Source: Selenomonas sp. F0473 (GTDB lineage: Bacteria; Bacillota; Negativicutes; Selenomonadales; Selenomonadaceae). From it: DNA of 64,000 nucleotides. Numbering within the stretch: the stretch's first letter is position 1; every line of letters begins with the position of its first letter. Shown here in pieces: positions 40,127 to 48,981 of this stretch. The notes under the pieces were generated by a model, which ran no database searches, was not told the DNA's origin, and worked only from the letters and a program-made list of their open reading frames with translations. The DNA lies in NCBI RefSeq assembly GCF_000315545.1, contig NZ_JH992902.1:593280-657279 (forward strand), read 5' to 3'. The translations under genes and the position numbers were made by a program.

Positions 40127-41794
40127 TTAATGGCCCGCTTTCATGCGGTTGATGGCACTGAAGAGGGCAAGGACCGACGAGGTGATGATATCGGTGTCCA
40201 TGCCCGCGCCCCAATAAACGCCGCCGCTCTCCCCCGTGATGCTGATGTAGGAGATCGCGCGCGAATTCTGCCCGATCTCGAGGGCGTGCTCGCTGTAGGT
40301 AAGGTTGGTATAGCGGAGGCCGACATATTCCTGCAGTGCGTTTGAAATCGCGTCAAGGCGGCCGTTGCCGCGCGCCTCATAGGATCGTTCTTCACCGTCC
40401 ACCTTCAGATGCACGTCGCCGATCCGCGTGCCGTCCGGCAGTTTTTTGAGCAGGAAATCCACCAACTCGTAGGGGAAAGAAATGTTGACGTAAGTATCCG
40501 TAAAGACCTTATAGATTTCGTCCGGCAGGAGTTCCTTGTGCCCGTTGTCGGAGACAGACTTCACACGGTAGCTGAAATCCTCACGCATTTGCTTCGGCAT
40601 AACGACGCCGTACTGCTGCTCCATGATGTAGGCGACGCCGCCCTTGCCCGACTGGCTGTTGATGCGGATCACATCGCCGTCGTAGGTGCGCCCGACATCC
40701 TTCGGGTCGATATAGAGATACGGCAGCGACCACTTCGCGGGTTTCCGCTCCTCCCAATACTTCATCCCCTTGGCGATCGCATCCTGATGCGATCCGGAGA
40801 ACGCGGCAAAGACCAGCGCCCCCGAATACGGCTGCCGCGGATTGACCTGCATCCGCGTGACCTTCTCATAGATCTCGACGAGATGCGGCAGATCGGAAAA
40901 ATCAAGCCGCGGATCGACGCCCAAAGCGCACATATTCATTGCGACCGTGACGATATCCACATTCCCCGTGCGCTCGCCGTTGCCGAAGAGCGTTCCCTCG
41001 ACGCGGTCCGCGCCGGCGAGCAGCCCCATCTCGGTGTCCGCAACGCCGCAGCCGCGGTCATTGTGCGGATGGAGAGAAAGAACGACCGCACTGCGGTATT
41101 TCAGCCGTTCGTTGATATAGTCGATCTGCATACCGTAGACGTGCGGCATCGACATCTGTACCGTTACGGGCAGATTGATGATCGCCTTGCGGTCGGGGGT
41201 CGGCTGCCAAACGTCAAGAACCGCGTTACAGACTTCAAGCGCATACTCGGGCTCCGTCCCCGTAAAGCTCTCGGGAGAATACTCGAAACGATAACCCGCC
41301 CCTTCTTCCTCCGTAAGCTGTTTGAGGAGCTTTGCCCCGGTAACCGCAATCTCAAGAATCTCTTCCTTCGATTTCTGAAAGACCTGCTCGCGCTGTGCGA
41401 CGGAGGTAGAGTTATAGACGTGGACAATCGCGTTCTTGACGCCGCGCAGCGCCTCGAACGTCTTGCGAATGATATGCTCGCGCGCCTGCGTCAGCACCTG
41501 CACCGTCACGTCGTCGGGGATGAGATCGTCCTCCACAAGTCGGCGCAGGAACTCGTACTCCGTCTCCGAGGCCGCCGGGAAGCCGACCTCGATTTCCTTG
41601 AATCCCACACGCACGAGCAGATCGAAAAACGCCAGTTTCTCATCGAGGCTCATCGGGATCATAAGCGACTGATTCCCGTCGCGCAGATCGACGCTGCACC
41701 AAATCGGCGCATGATCCGGCGCGTCTTTCTTCAGCCAGTCAAGATGAATCTCGGGCGGCATATAGTATCCCTTGGCGTATTTCGTGTGATTCAT
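40127..41794 (-). CDS. leuA: 2-isopropylmalate synthase (yeast-like long form)
   Basis: A 555-residue enzyme for the first committed step of leucine synthesis. The catalytic TIM barrel has CSVDLRDGNQSL near residue 33, FPAASETEYEFLRRLV, and the HPHNDRGCGVADTEMGLLAGADRVEGTLFGNGERTGN metal site near 242. The C-terminal regulatory domain (about 420-555) indicates leucine feedback inhibition. The N-terminus (YMPPEIHLDW) belongs to the longer LeuA type found in fungi and some bacteria. No other leu genes follow; uvrC comes next. A possible attenuator lies upstream. Confidence 0.95.
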   Translation of the reverse strand: MNHTKYAKGYYMPPEIHLDWLKKDAPDHAPIWCSVDLRDGNQSLMIPMSLDEKLAFFDLLVRVGFKEIEVGFPAASETEYEFLRRLVEDDLIPDDVTVQVLTQAREHIIRKTFEALRGVKNAIVHVYNSTSVAQREQVFQKSKEEILEIAVTGAKLLKQLTEEEGAGYRFEYSPESFTGTEPEYALEVCNAVLDVWQPTPDRKAIINLPVTVQMSMPHVYGMQIDYINERLKYRSAVVLSLHPHNDRGCGVADTEMGLLAGADRVEGTLFGNGERTGNVDIVTVAMNMCALGVDPRLDFSDLPHLVEIYEKVTRMQVNPRQPYSGALVFAAFSGSHQDAIAKGMKYWEERKPAKWSLPYLYIDPKDVGRTYDGDVIRINSQSGKGGVAYIMEQQYGVVMPKQMREDFSYRVKSVSDNGHKELLPDEIYKVFTDTYVNISFPYELVDFLLKKLPDGTRIGDVHLKVDGEERSYEARGNGRLDAISNALQEYVGLRYTNLTYSEHALEIGQNSRAISYISITGESGGVYWGAGMDTDIITSSVLALFSAINRMKAGH

Positions 41795-41820
41795 GATTAA
41801 TCCCCCCGTCGGTGCATGAC

Positions 41821-41861
41821 TATAATAGAAAAGCCCCGCGCCGCCAACCGGGCGAAGGGCC
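41821..41861 (-). terminator. Terminator/attenuator hairpin upstream of leuA
   Basis: A GC-rich imperfect hairpin (41833-41861, outer GCCC/GGGC and inner CGCC/GGCG) is followed on the minus strand by TTTTCTATTAT. It lies 27-67 nt before leuA and downstream of the only recognisable leuA promoter, so it may act as an attenuator and not just as the end of the upstream gene. Confidence 0.55.
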
Positions 41862-41887
41862 TCCCTGCATTCTCCTAGCGTTGTGCT

Positions 41888-41916
41888 ATCTTATCATATC
41901 TCACAGCGCTTTGCAA
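41888..41916 (-). promoter_or_regulatory. Putative leuA promoter
   Basis: On the minus strand TTGCAA (41911-41916) and TAAGAT (41888-41893) are 17 nt apart, overlapping the 3' end of the DUF2156 gene. A 16-codon open frame starting at 41870 ends in the rare leucine codons CTA TTA before its stop at 41820, spanning the hairpin; its ribosome site is poorly spaced. Confidence 0.5.
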
Positions 41917-42830
41917 TCGTTTGAGCGCAGCGTCGCGTTGAACTTTTCAATCAGTTTCTCGGGCTTGTACGACTCCTTCGCCTTGCGCAGCCCTTCGATT
42001 CCCATATCCTCCTCGCGATTGATATAGGTCATATCGCTCCAAGCATATTCCACAAACCCCTGATTGATCGCAGGATAAGCGCCGCGTACCTCGGGATCAG
42101 CCTTCTCCACATGGATCACGGCGGTGTCCGTGTTGAGCTGCTCGCCAAACGTGAAGGCAACCACCCGTCCGTCCATCAGGATCGCGCCGCCCTTCAGGCC
42201 GAAGTCCTCGAAGTTGTTCAGCACCTCGAGAATCGCGGTGCGCTCGTAGCCGATGAACGGATCGACCGTACCGTCGTCCTGCCGGTGCTGCTTGTACCAG
42301 CTGTTCAGTTCCAGCTTGCACTGCATCACGATCTCATCCGTAATCGGCCGGAACTCGGCCTCGGGATGCGCCTTGCGGAACGCGTTCAGATGATTTTTCT
42401 TCGAGTGCATCTTGCGCCCCGCGAGCGTAATCAGCTTCTCGGCGAGATACACATAGTCGTAGTTGTCGCGGTCCGCCACGACCTCAAGCGACGCGCAGTC
42501 GCAGCTCTTCAAATAGTCCGCATAGCCGCGTTCCATATCGTAGATGTGGAACGGCTGCCCGATCTCCTCGAAATACGCGAGCAGTTTCTTTGTCGCCGCC
42601 GGATAGAGCGCCGTATCGCAGAAGGGCTGGAGCGCCGCAAGTTTCCCCTTCCACTCGCTCGTGACATAGAGGACGCTGTCCTCCTCCGCGATCTGAACGC
42701 GAAACGGCTCCCGCCACATATAGAGATTCGTAAAGTTAAAATGTGAATTCTCATAGTAATTTGCACGAAAATATCGGTCAAGGAGCGGCTTGTCTTCCTT
42801 TGTCAACGCATGAAATTCGATTTCCCTCAC
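41901..42830 (-). CDS. DUF2156 (phosphatidylglycerol lysyltransferase C-domain-like) protein
   Basis: About 309 residues, a GNAT-fold DUF2156 protein: FHALTKEDKPLLDRYF, FNFTNLYMWREPF, GKLAALQPFC, YDMERGYADYL, GRKMHSKKNHLNAFRKAHPE and the late GGAILMDGRVVAFTFGEQL and YINREEDMGIEGLRKAKESYKP. Related domains transfer aminoacyl groups from tRNA (MprF); function of this stand-alone form is not established. The start is uncertain: the in-frame GTG at 42828-42830 directly abuts GGGAGG, whereas an ATC three codons later has ideal spacing and gives the family-like N-terminus IEFHALTKED. Confidence 0.8.
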   Translation of the reverse strand: MREIEFHALTKEDKPLLDRYFRANYYENSHFNFTNLYMWREPFRVQIAEEDSVLYVTSEWKGKLAALQPFCDTALYPAATKKLLAYFEEIGQPFHIYDMERGYADYLKSCDCASLEVVADRDNYDYVYLAEKLITLAGRKMHSKKNHLNAFRKAHPEAEFRPITDEIVMQCKLELNSWYKQHRQDDGTVDPFIGYERTAILEVLNNFEDFGLKGGAILMDGRVVAFTFGEQLNTDTAVIHVEKADPEVRGAYPAINQGFVEYAWSDMTYINREEDMGIEGLRKAKESYKPEKLIEKFNATLRSNDCKAL

Positions 42831-42870
42831 CCTCCCGCAGGCATTCGAAAAAGTTCTCCTAACGATTACC

Positions 42871-42876
42871 ATTATA
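42871..42876 (-). promoter_or_regulatory. Extended -10 promoter of the DUF2156 gene
   Basis: TATAAT preceded by TGC on the minus strand (extended -10), about 40 nt upstream of the coding start; no strong -35. Confidence 0.55.
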
Positions 42877-42942
42877 GCAAATGCGTCAAGTCCCATACAT
42901 TCCCCGCGCCGCGGTATTTATAGAGCGTGCCCCCGGTCCGGC

Positions 42943-44847
42943 TCACTCCGGTTTGATATGACCGCTCTGATAGGCATGGAGGAGCGCGTGGAGGTCGGCG
43001 ATCTCGTCCTCGATCACAGCGCCACGGTCGGTATCGCGCACAAGCGAGCTGCGCGCCTGCAGCTCGACGGTCTGCGAGACGGACTCGATATCGCGGTTCT
43101 CTCTCAGCGCGTCGCGCACGCTCGCGATCTTCTGATGCTGCAGGAGCCGCAGACCGCGCGAGTTGTAGATGAGCGTGTAGCCGGAGATACCGGTCTTGGC
43201 ATGGAACGCGGAGGCGAACCCGCCGTCGATGATGAGCGCCCGCCCGCCCGCGCGAATGGGGCTCTCGCCCTTCTTTACCTTAACGGGAACATGTCCGTTG
43301 ATGATGTGCCCGCGCTTGGGGTCGAGGTCAAATTCCGCAAGGATTTTCTCGCAGATGCGCTCCTCCTTGATGAGGCGGAAATACGGGTCGGCCGGCTCCT
43401 CCCATGTGCTCTCGTCCGCGATAAAGGAGCGCTCAAAGGTCGTAAAGGAGCGCCCCGAGGTCGGCGCGAGGAGTCCGCACCAGAGGAAGTACATGAAGTC
43501 GAGCCCTTCCTGCGTGTGCTCGTTCCACGCCTCGCGCGCCTTTTCCTCGCAGAAGTCCATCCATGCCCGTCCGCGGTAGTCCTTCCCCTTGTAGGTCACG
43601 GTTCGGAAATCGCCCGCCTCGTCGAGCAGGACGCAGGCATGGAAGAGCAGGTTGCCGTTGTAGCGCGTGTACATGCTGCCGCACCGATAGAGATAGTCCA
43701 CATGGCGCTGCAGCGCCTTGCTCTCGAGGAAGTACGAGCGGAGGTCGTCGATGATACGGCGCTCCTCCTCGGTGAGTTCGTAGCAGTCCGCGCCGTCTTC
43801 AATCGTCGGGAAATACGCGCTCTCGAGCTCGACGCGCCGCCCGCTGCCGAGGGTCACATAGGAGGAACGAAAATCGATCTTGTCGAGGAGCAGGCGGTCC
43901 TCCATGTGAAAATCGGGATTGCGCCGGATGAGCGCCCCCTCGAGTTTGAACATCATCATCGTGATCGCGCGCTCCGCCGCCTTGATGGGATTCTCGTCGG
44001 GGTAGATGCGCGAGGCAAACGTCGAGAGCGGGCGCAGACTGATGCCGTAACCGCGCTCGAGGACGTCGGTATGGCGATAGCGCAGAGAGTTGCGGATGAC
44101 GCCCGCGATGCAGACCTCGCTGCCGAGTGCCGCCCCCATCCAGAGGACGTCGTGATTTCCCCACTGGATGTCGACGGAGGGGTGCTCCATGAGGAGATCG
44201 AGGATGCCGTCGGGGCGGTCGCCGCGGTCGAAGAAATCGCCGACAATGTGAATACGCTCCACGGCAAGCCTTTTAATAAGGACGCTGAACGCCTCGATAT
44301 AGTCCGCGCCGCCGCCGATCTCCACGATCGTCTCGATGAGCTGCCGGTAGTAGTGCCGCTGCGCCTCGTCGTGCTCCGGGCGCGTGTTCATGAGTTCCAC
44401 GATGACAGATTCGTAACGCTTCGGGATGTAGCCGCAGACTTTGGACGCGGGGAATTTCCAGCTCATGAGTTTCGTCAGTTCGAGGAGGTTCGCAAGGTTC
44501 TGCTGGTACCAGAGCGCCGTGTTCTTCCCCTCGGCCGCAAGCTGCTCCACCTTTTCGCGCGGGTAATAGACAAGCGTGCAGAACTCCGCCTTATCCTCCT
44601 CCGTCATGCGCTCGCCGAAACAATAGTCCACCTTTTCCTTGATGACGCCGGAGCAGTTGTTGAGAATGTGAAAAAAAGAATCGTACGCGCCGTGCAGGTC
44701 GCTCATAAAGTGCTCCGTCCCCTTCGGGAGCATCAGCTGCGACCGCAGATAGACGATCTTTTCGTAGACGATCTCCTTGGTCGGGTATTTCTCCGCCATA
44801 AGGCGGAGCACCTTGTCCTGATCCGAATATATTGTATGCGTATCCAT
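42943..44847 (-). CDS. fbp: Class III fructose-1,6-bisphosphatase
   Basis: A 634-residue Firmicutes-type (class III) FBPase for gluconeogenesis. It belongs to the calcineurin-like metallophosphatases; visible motifs are FMSDLHGAYDSFFHIL near residue 44, HIVGDFFDRGDRPDGILD near 195, WGNHDVLWMGAALGS near 219, and INGHVPVKVKKGESP and IIDGGFASAFHAKTGISGYTLIYNSRG in the C-terminal half. Length is close to the Bacillus enzyme. It is divergently transcribed from the pseudo-ATPase gene. Confidence 0.95.
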   Translation of the reverse strand: MDTHTIYSDQDKVLRLMAEKYPTKEIVYEKIVYLRSQLMLPKGTEHFMSDLHGAYDSFFHILNNCSGVIKEKVDYCFGERMTEEDKAEFCTLVYYPREKVEQLAAEGKNTALWYQQNLANLLELTKLMSWKFPASKVCGYIPKRYESVIVELMNTRPEHDEAQRHYYRQLIETIVEIGGGADYIEAFSVLIKRLAVERIHIVGDFFDRGDRPDGILDLLMEHPSVDIQWGNHDVLWMGAALGSEVCIAGVIRNSLRYRHTDVLERGYGISLRPLSTFASRIYPDENPIKAAERAITMMMFKLEGALIRRNPDFHMEDRLLLDKIDFRSSYVTLGSGRRVELESAYFPTIEDGADCYELTEEERRIIDDLRSYFLESKALQRHVDYLYRCGSMYTRYNGNLLFHACVLLDEAGDFRTVTYKGKDYRGRAWMDFCEEKAREAWNEHTQEGLDFMYFLWCGLLAPTSGRSFTTFERSFIADESTWEEPADPYFRLIKEERICEKILAEFDLDPKRGHIINGHVPVKVKKGESPIRAGGRALIIDGGFASAFHAKTGISGYTLIYNSRGLRLLQHQKIASVRDALRENRDIESVSQTVELQARSSLVRDTDRGAVIEDEIADLHALLHAYQSGHIKPE

Positions 44848-44883
44848 GCCGCTTCCTCCCGCGTAATATTTCTACTCTTCTGC

Positions 44884-44912
44884 ATTCTAACATTGAAACG
44901 AATTGATTTCAA
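44884..44912 (-). promoter_or_regulatory. fbp promoter
   Basis: On the minus strand TTGAAA (44907-44912) and TAGAAT (44884-44889) are 17 nt apart. The -35 is part of an inverted repeat TTGAAA-n8-TTTCAA (44893-44912). Confidence 0.7.
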
Positions 44913-44971
44913 ATGGATAATCTGCCGCCCGTCCCAAAACCGACTGTAATAATGTACGAGAGGAGACACAT

Positions 44972-45000
44972 TTGTCTCTTTCCCGCGCCTATGGTATAAT
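44972..45000 (+). promoter_or_regulatory. Promoter of the pseudo-P-type ATPase gene
   Basis: TTGTCT (44972-44977) and TATAAT (44995-45000) are 17 nt apart and the -10 is extended (TGG). It is divergent from the fbp promoter. Confidence 0.75.
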
Positions 45001-45042
45001 TTCCTTTGGAATTTTTGCTGTTCAAAAAGGAGCCGGGTATCC

Positions 45043-46404
45043 TTGAAAAAATATTTCTCGAGCTTTTTTCACTTCATCGGAAGCGTGATCCTTGCGGCGG
45101 CCGCGGCAGGTTTTTGGTACATTGCCGAGGGGATGACGCTGGAAGCGGCGTCCGAGGTCTTCGTCGGCGTCTTCCTATCCGCCTCGCCCCTGCCGTTCAT
45201 TCTGTCGCGCCGGTTCATTGCCGTGCGCATCAAGCGCAGCCTCAAAAACTCTGCCGCGGTATGCAGCCGCATGAGCGCGCTGACCGACCTCATGCGTATC
45301 GATACGCTCGCGTTCAACCGCAACGGAACATTGACGGAAGGCAGCGTATTTATCTCAGGTCTCGTCCCCGAGGGCATGACGCAGGGCTCTCTCCTCTCCC
45401 TCGCCGCGAGTGCGGAGCGCGAGGCATCTCACCCATACGCGCACGCCATCTACGATACCGCCGTACAGCGCGGTCTGCATCTGCAGCGCCACTCCGCCGC
45501 ACGCGAGGCAGAAAGTTTCGGCGTAGAGGCGCTCATCGCGCGCACGCCCGTCCGCGTCGGCAATAAGGAATGGCTGCGGGAGGAGAATGTCGAAATCAGC
45601 GCCGCTCTTCTCACGCGCGCCGACCAGCTCGCAACGAGCGGGCAGACGCCGCTCTTCGTCAGTTCGAGCAAATATGCGCGCGGCATCATCGCCGTCCGCG
45701 ACGACGTGCGCGCGGAGGTCAAGCGTGCGCTGAACGAGCTGCGGCGGAGGGGCCTTTCCCTTATCCTCCTGACAGGAGAAACGAAACGCCTTGCAGCCGC
45801 AACGGGTAAGGAACTCCACATCGGAGAAATCCGCGCGGATCTCACGCCTGCCGACAAGGCACGCGAAATCCGTCTGCTCCGGACACGCGGCGCCGTCGTC
45901 GCAATGGTCGGGGATCCGGAGACGGATCAGCCGGCTCTGCGCGCCGCCGATATCAGCATCGGATGCCCTTCGTCGCTGCATCGCCCGTCCGAACTCCCGC
46001 AGGAGGCGCCCAAAGATCCGCTGCGCGAAGAACTCCTGCGCGGTCCCGACGCCTCCGCCGCGCGCGAAGCGAAAGAGAACGCGCCGCTGATGCCGCCCGA
46101 GGACGCCGCGTATTTCGAAACGCAGACGCTGCGTAACCGAGACCGCGCCGCAGATTTCACCCCCGACATCATACTCGACGGGACGGGGCTTCCCGGACTT
46201 GTCGCGCTCTGGGACAGCAGCGATGCCGCCCGCGCCCGCGCCAAACAAAACGCATGGCTGTCGTTTTTCTTCCTGCTCTTCTTTACGCCGCTGACGGCGG
46301 GAGGTCCCTTTCTTTTGGGCGGCGCACCGATTCCTTCCCTATTCGTCGGTGCTTCCCTCTTCATTTTACTCGTTTTACTCGCCGTCAATGCGCTGCGCGA
46401 ATGA
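45043..46404 (+). CDS. Catalytically degenerate P1B-type ATPase-like protein
   Basis: A 453-residue protein, start TTG 45043 with AAGGAG 10 nt upstream. It corresponds to the C-terminal two thirds of a heavy-metal P1B-ATPase: a short membrane segment pair (7-55), the P- and N-domains, and a final pair of membrane helices (about 405-450). Key residues are altered: the phosphorylation motif DKTGTLT reads NRNGTLT (N92, R93, N94), the CPC metal motif is replaced by SPLP near residue 50, and the hinge GDGxNDxPAL reads GDPETDQPAL (290-299). The SHP adenine-binding motif (129-131) and LTGE are kept. The frame is intact and has a good promoter, so it looks like a maintained pseudoenzyme. It precedes cydA by 175 nt. 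Confidence 0.8.
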   Translation: MKKYFSSFFHFIGSVILAAAAAGFWYIAEGMTLEAASEVFVGVFLSASPLPFILSRRFIAVRIKRSLKNSAAVCSRMSALTDLMRIDTLAFNRNGTLTEGSVFISGLVPEGMTQGSLLSLAASAEREASHPYAHAIYDTAVQRGLHLQRHSAAREAESFGVEALIARTPVRVGNKEWLREENVEISAALLTRADQLATSGQTPLFVSSSKYARGIIAVRDDVRAEVKRALNELRRRGLSLILLTGETKRLAAATGKELHIGEIRADLTPADKAREIRLLRTRGAVVAMVGDPETDQPALRAADISIGCPSSLHRPSELPQEAPKDPLREELLRGPDASAAREAKENAPLMPPEDAAYFETQTLRNRDRAADFTPDIILDGTGLPGLVALWDSSDAARARAKQNAWLSFFFLLFFTPLTAGGPFLLGGAPIPSLFVGASLFILLVLLAVNALRE

Positions 46405-46449
46405 TGTAATAAAAAACTATTCTTATATACTAAAATATATCCGTCTAAC

Positions 46450-46478
46450 TTGTATTTCATTTTGGCCTATGATATAAT
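46450..46478 (+). promoter_or_regulatory. cyd operon promoter
   Basis: TTGTAT (46450-46455) and TATAAT (46473-46478) are 17 nt apart. The roughly 90-nt leader before cydA contains a possible stem CTTTTG-n14-CAAAAG (about 46493-46518). No Rex-type palindrome was recognised. Confidence 0.75.
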
Positions 46479-46579
46479 TCACCCGATTAAGGCCTTTTGT
46501 CTCTTCTATAAGGCAAAAGCCCGTGTGTATTATATTGTAGGTCATTTTTTGGTCTATCGTTTTAGGAGGGGTTTGGGAA

Positions 46580-47953
46580 ATGGAAGAAGTGCTGCTGTCG
46601 CGATGGCAATTTGCCCTCACGACCATCTACCACTTTCTCTTCGTTCCGCTCACGCTCGGCATGGCGATCTTCGTCGCCCTGCTCGAAACGTGCTATGTGC
46701 AGACGAAGAACGCGGCGTGGAAGAAGACCTGCCGCAAGCTGCTGAAATTCTTCGGCACGCTCTTTCTCATCAATTTCGCGATGGGCGTCGCGACGGGACT
46801 TGTGCAGGAGTTCCAGTTCGGCATGAACTGGTCGGAGTATTCTCGTTTCATGGGCGATATTTTCGGCGCGCCGCTCGCGCTCGAGGCGCTCACCGCCTTC
46901 TTCCTCGAATCGACGTTCCTCGGCATCTGGATATTCGGCTGGGACAAGCTGCCCGAAAAGGTGCACTGCGCGTGCATCTGGCTGGTCGCCGTCGGCAGCA
47001 ATTTCTCGGCGTTCTGGATTCTCGTCGCGAACTCCTTCATGCAGCACCCCGTCGGCTATACGCTCGCGAACGGCCGCGCTGAGATGGTGAGTTTCTTCGA
47101 GCTCATCACGAACCACTACATCCTTGGCGAGCAGTCGCATACGCTCTTCGCGGGCATCACGACGGCGGGCTTCGTCGTCATCGCGGTCTCGGCGTGGAAA
47201 CTCCTCAACGACGCGGAATCCCACACGGCGTTCACGCACGCCATTAAGGCGGGCGCCGTCTACACGATTGTCGGCGTCGTCGGCGTCATCGCGAGCGGGC
47301 ATCTGCATACGCAGTACCTCGCGCAGGCGAGCCCGATGAAACTCGCGGCGATGGAGGCGCTCTGGGAGACGGAGGACCCCGCGCCGTTCGCGGTCGTCGC
47401 CTACCCGAACATGGAGGCGGGCAGGAACGACTTTGAAATCACGATTCCCTACATGTTCTCCTTCATGGTGCACGATAAGCCCGCGGGCGAGGTGCGCGGC
47501 ATCAACGACCTGCAGAAGGAGGCCGTCCAGAAATACGGCGCGGGCGACTATCGGCCGCACGTGACGATTCTCTTCTACGCGTTCCGCGCGATGGTCGGCG
47601 CCGGGTTCTTCATGGTGCTGATTTCGCTCATCGTCTACTACCTCGCAAAGAAGGACAAGCTGTTTTCGGTGCGGAACCTCCTGCGCGCGCTGCCTTGGCT
47701 CGTCGTCATCCCGTTCATTGCGAACTCCGCCGGCTGGATTGTCGCGGAGATGGGGCGGCAGCCGTGGATCGTCGTCGGCCTCCAGAAGACGGTCGACGGC
47801 GTATCGCCGAACCTCACCCCGCCTGAGATTTGGTTCACCATGATCGGCTTTACCGTGCTCTATCTCCTGCTCATTATCACGGCGCTCTACATCGCGTTCC
47901 GCTTTATCCGCCGCACGCAGATTACAGCGGCACCGGAAGGAGGCGCTCAGTAA
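46580..47953 (+). CDS. cydA: Cytochrome bd ubiquinol oxidase subunit I
   Basis: A 457-residue heme-bearing subunit of the bd oxidase, which reduces O2 at low concentration without pumping protons. Nine or so membrane helices; conserved segments are SRWQFALTTIYHFLFVPLTLG, GVATGLVQEFQFGMNW (heme/quinol region), FFLESTFLGIWIFGW, SNSFMQHPVGY-like NSFMQHPVGYTL, and EMGRQPWIVVG. Length indicates the short Q-loop class. In an apparently anaerobic organism it would scavenge oxygen. It shares one base with cydB at 47953. Confidence 0.97.
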   Translation: MEEVLLSRWQFALTTIYHFLFVPLTLGMAIFVALLETCYVQTKNAAWKKTCRKLLKFFGTLFLINFAMGVATGLVQEFQFGMNWSEYSRFMGDIFGAPLALEALTAFFLESTFLGIWIFGWDKLPEKVHCACIWLVAVGSNFSAFWILVANSFMQHPVGYTLANGRAEMVSFFELITNHYILGEQSHTLFAGITTAGFVVIAVSAWKLLNDAESHTAFTHAIKAGAVYTIVGVVGVIASGHLHTQYLAQASPMKLAAMEALWETEDPAPFAVVAYPNMEAGRNDFEITIPYMFSFMVHDKPAGEVRGINDLQKEAVQKYGAGDYRPHVTILFYAFRAMVGAGFFMVLISLIVYYLAKKDKLFSVRNLLRALPWLVVIPFIANSAGWIVAEMGRQPWIVVGLQKTVDGVSPNLTPPEIWFTMIGFTVLYLLLIITALYIAFRFIRRTQITAAPEGGAQ

Positions 47954-48969
47954 TGGATTACAATATTCTTTGGTTCGTCCTCATCGCCGTGCTCTTCACG
48001 GGGTTCTTCTTCCTCGAGGGCTTTGACTACGGCGTCGGGACATTGCTCCCTTTCATCTCCGACGATGAAAAGGACCGGACGCAACTCATTCAGACCATCG
48101 GCCCCGTCTGGGACGGTAACGAGGTGTGGATGATTACGGCGGGCGGCGCGATGTTCGCCGCGTTCCCGCATGTCTACGCCACGATGTTCAGCACGTTCTA
48201 CATCGCGCTCTTCCTCATGCTCGTGGCGCTCATCCTGCGCGCCGTCGCGTTCGAGTTCCGTCATCACCGCGATGACGACGCATGGAAACGCCGCTGGTCG
48301 TACGCGATTGCCTTTGGGAGCATCGTGCCCGCGATTCTCTGGGGCGTTGCCGTGACGAACCTCATCGCGGGGCTGCCCATCGGAGCGAACATGGTCTACC
48401 GGGGCGGGTTCTTCGACCTGCTCACACCCTATACGCTCGTCGGGGGCATTACCTTCCTCTGCGTGTTCGCATTCCACGGCGCGGCATTCCTGACGCTCCG
48501 CCTGACGAGCTCCTATCTCCTCGCGCAGGCGCGGACATTCGCGCTGAGATTCGGCGCTGCCGCCGCGGTCTTCTACGTGCTCTGCATGATACTCACCTAT
48601 ACGGAGACCGACCTCTACGACAGCACGGCCGCGGGCGCGGCGCTCTTCGTCTCGGCGGTGCTCTTCGTCGCGGGGCTCGGCGCGATGTATGCGCGGGCGC
48701 ATAAACCCGCGTTCATCCTCGGCGGTCTTGCCATCGTCGGCACGACGGTCGGATTCTTCGCGGGGCTCTTCCCGCGGCTCATGGTCTCAAGCCTCAACCC
48801 GGGCTGGAGCCTGACAATCCGCAATGCGTCGTCGACGGAGTACACGCTCTCTATTATGACGGTCGCAGCCGCGATTCTCGTCCCCGTCGTCCTCATCTAT
48901 CAGATTTGGACGTACTATATCTTCCGCAAACGCATCACGCCGGAGGATGCCGCACATACGGAGTATTGA
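47953..48969 (+). CDS. cydB: Cytochrome bd ubiquinol oxidase subunit II
   Basis: A 338-residue partner of CydA. The start is ATG 47953-47955, overlapping the cydA stop (TAATG) with AGGAGG 9 nt before it; the open frame extends upstream only because it overlaps cydA. It has about eight membrane helices and the family features FFFLEGFDYGVGTLLPF, GPVWDGNEVWMITAGGAMFAAFP and RAVAFEFRHHRDD. The cydDC transporter genes required for bd assembly follow directly. Confidence 0.96.
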   Translation: MDYNILWFVLIAVLFTGFFFLEGFDYGVGTLLPFISDDEKDRTQLIQTIGPVWDGNEVWMITAGGAMFAAFPHVYATMFSTFYIALFLMLVALILRAVAFEFRHHRDDDAWKRRWSYAIAFGSIVPAILWGVAVTNLIAGLPIGANMVYRGGFFDLLTPYTLVGGITFLCVFAFHGAAFLTLRLTSSYLLAQARTFALRFGAAAAVFYVLCMILTYTETDLYDSTAAGAALFVSAVLFVAGLGAMYARAHKPAFILGGLAIVGTTVGFFAGLFPRLMVSSLNPGWSLTIRNASSTEYTLSIMTVAAAILVPVVLIYQIWTYYIFRKRITPEDAAHTEY

Positions 48970-48981
48970 TTCCATACGGAA

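Noticed and set aside
41795-41900. T-box riboswitch upstream of leuA
   Set aside because: The leader is only about 100 nt and no T-box consensus or specifier-loop arrangement is visible.
46405-46579. Rex operator upstream of cydA
   Set aside because: No TTGTGAAATATTTTCACAA-like palindrome; only an A/T-rich leader and a weak stem are seen.
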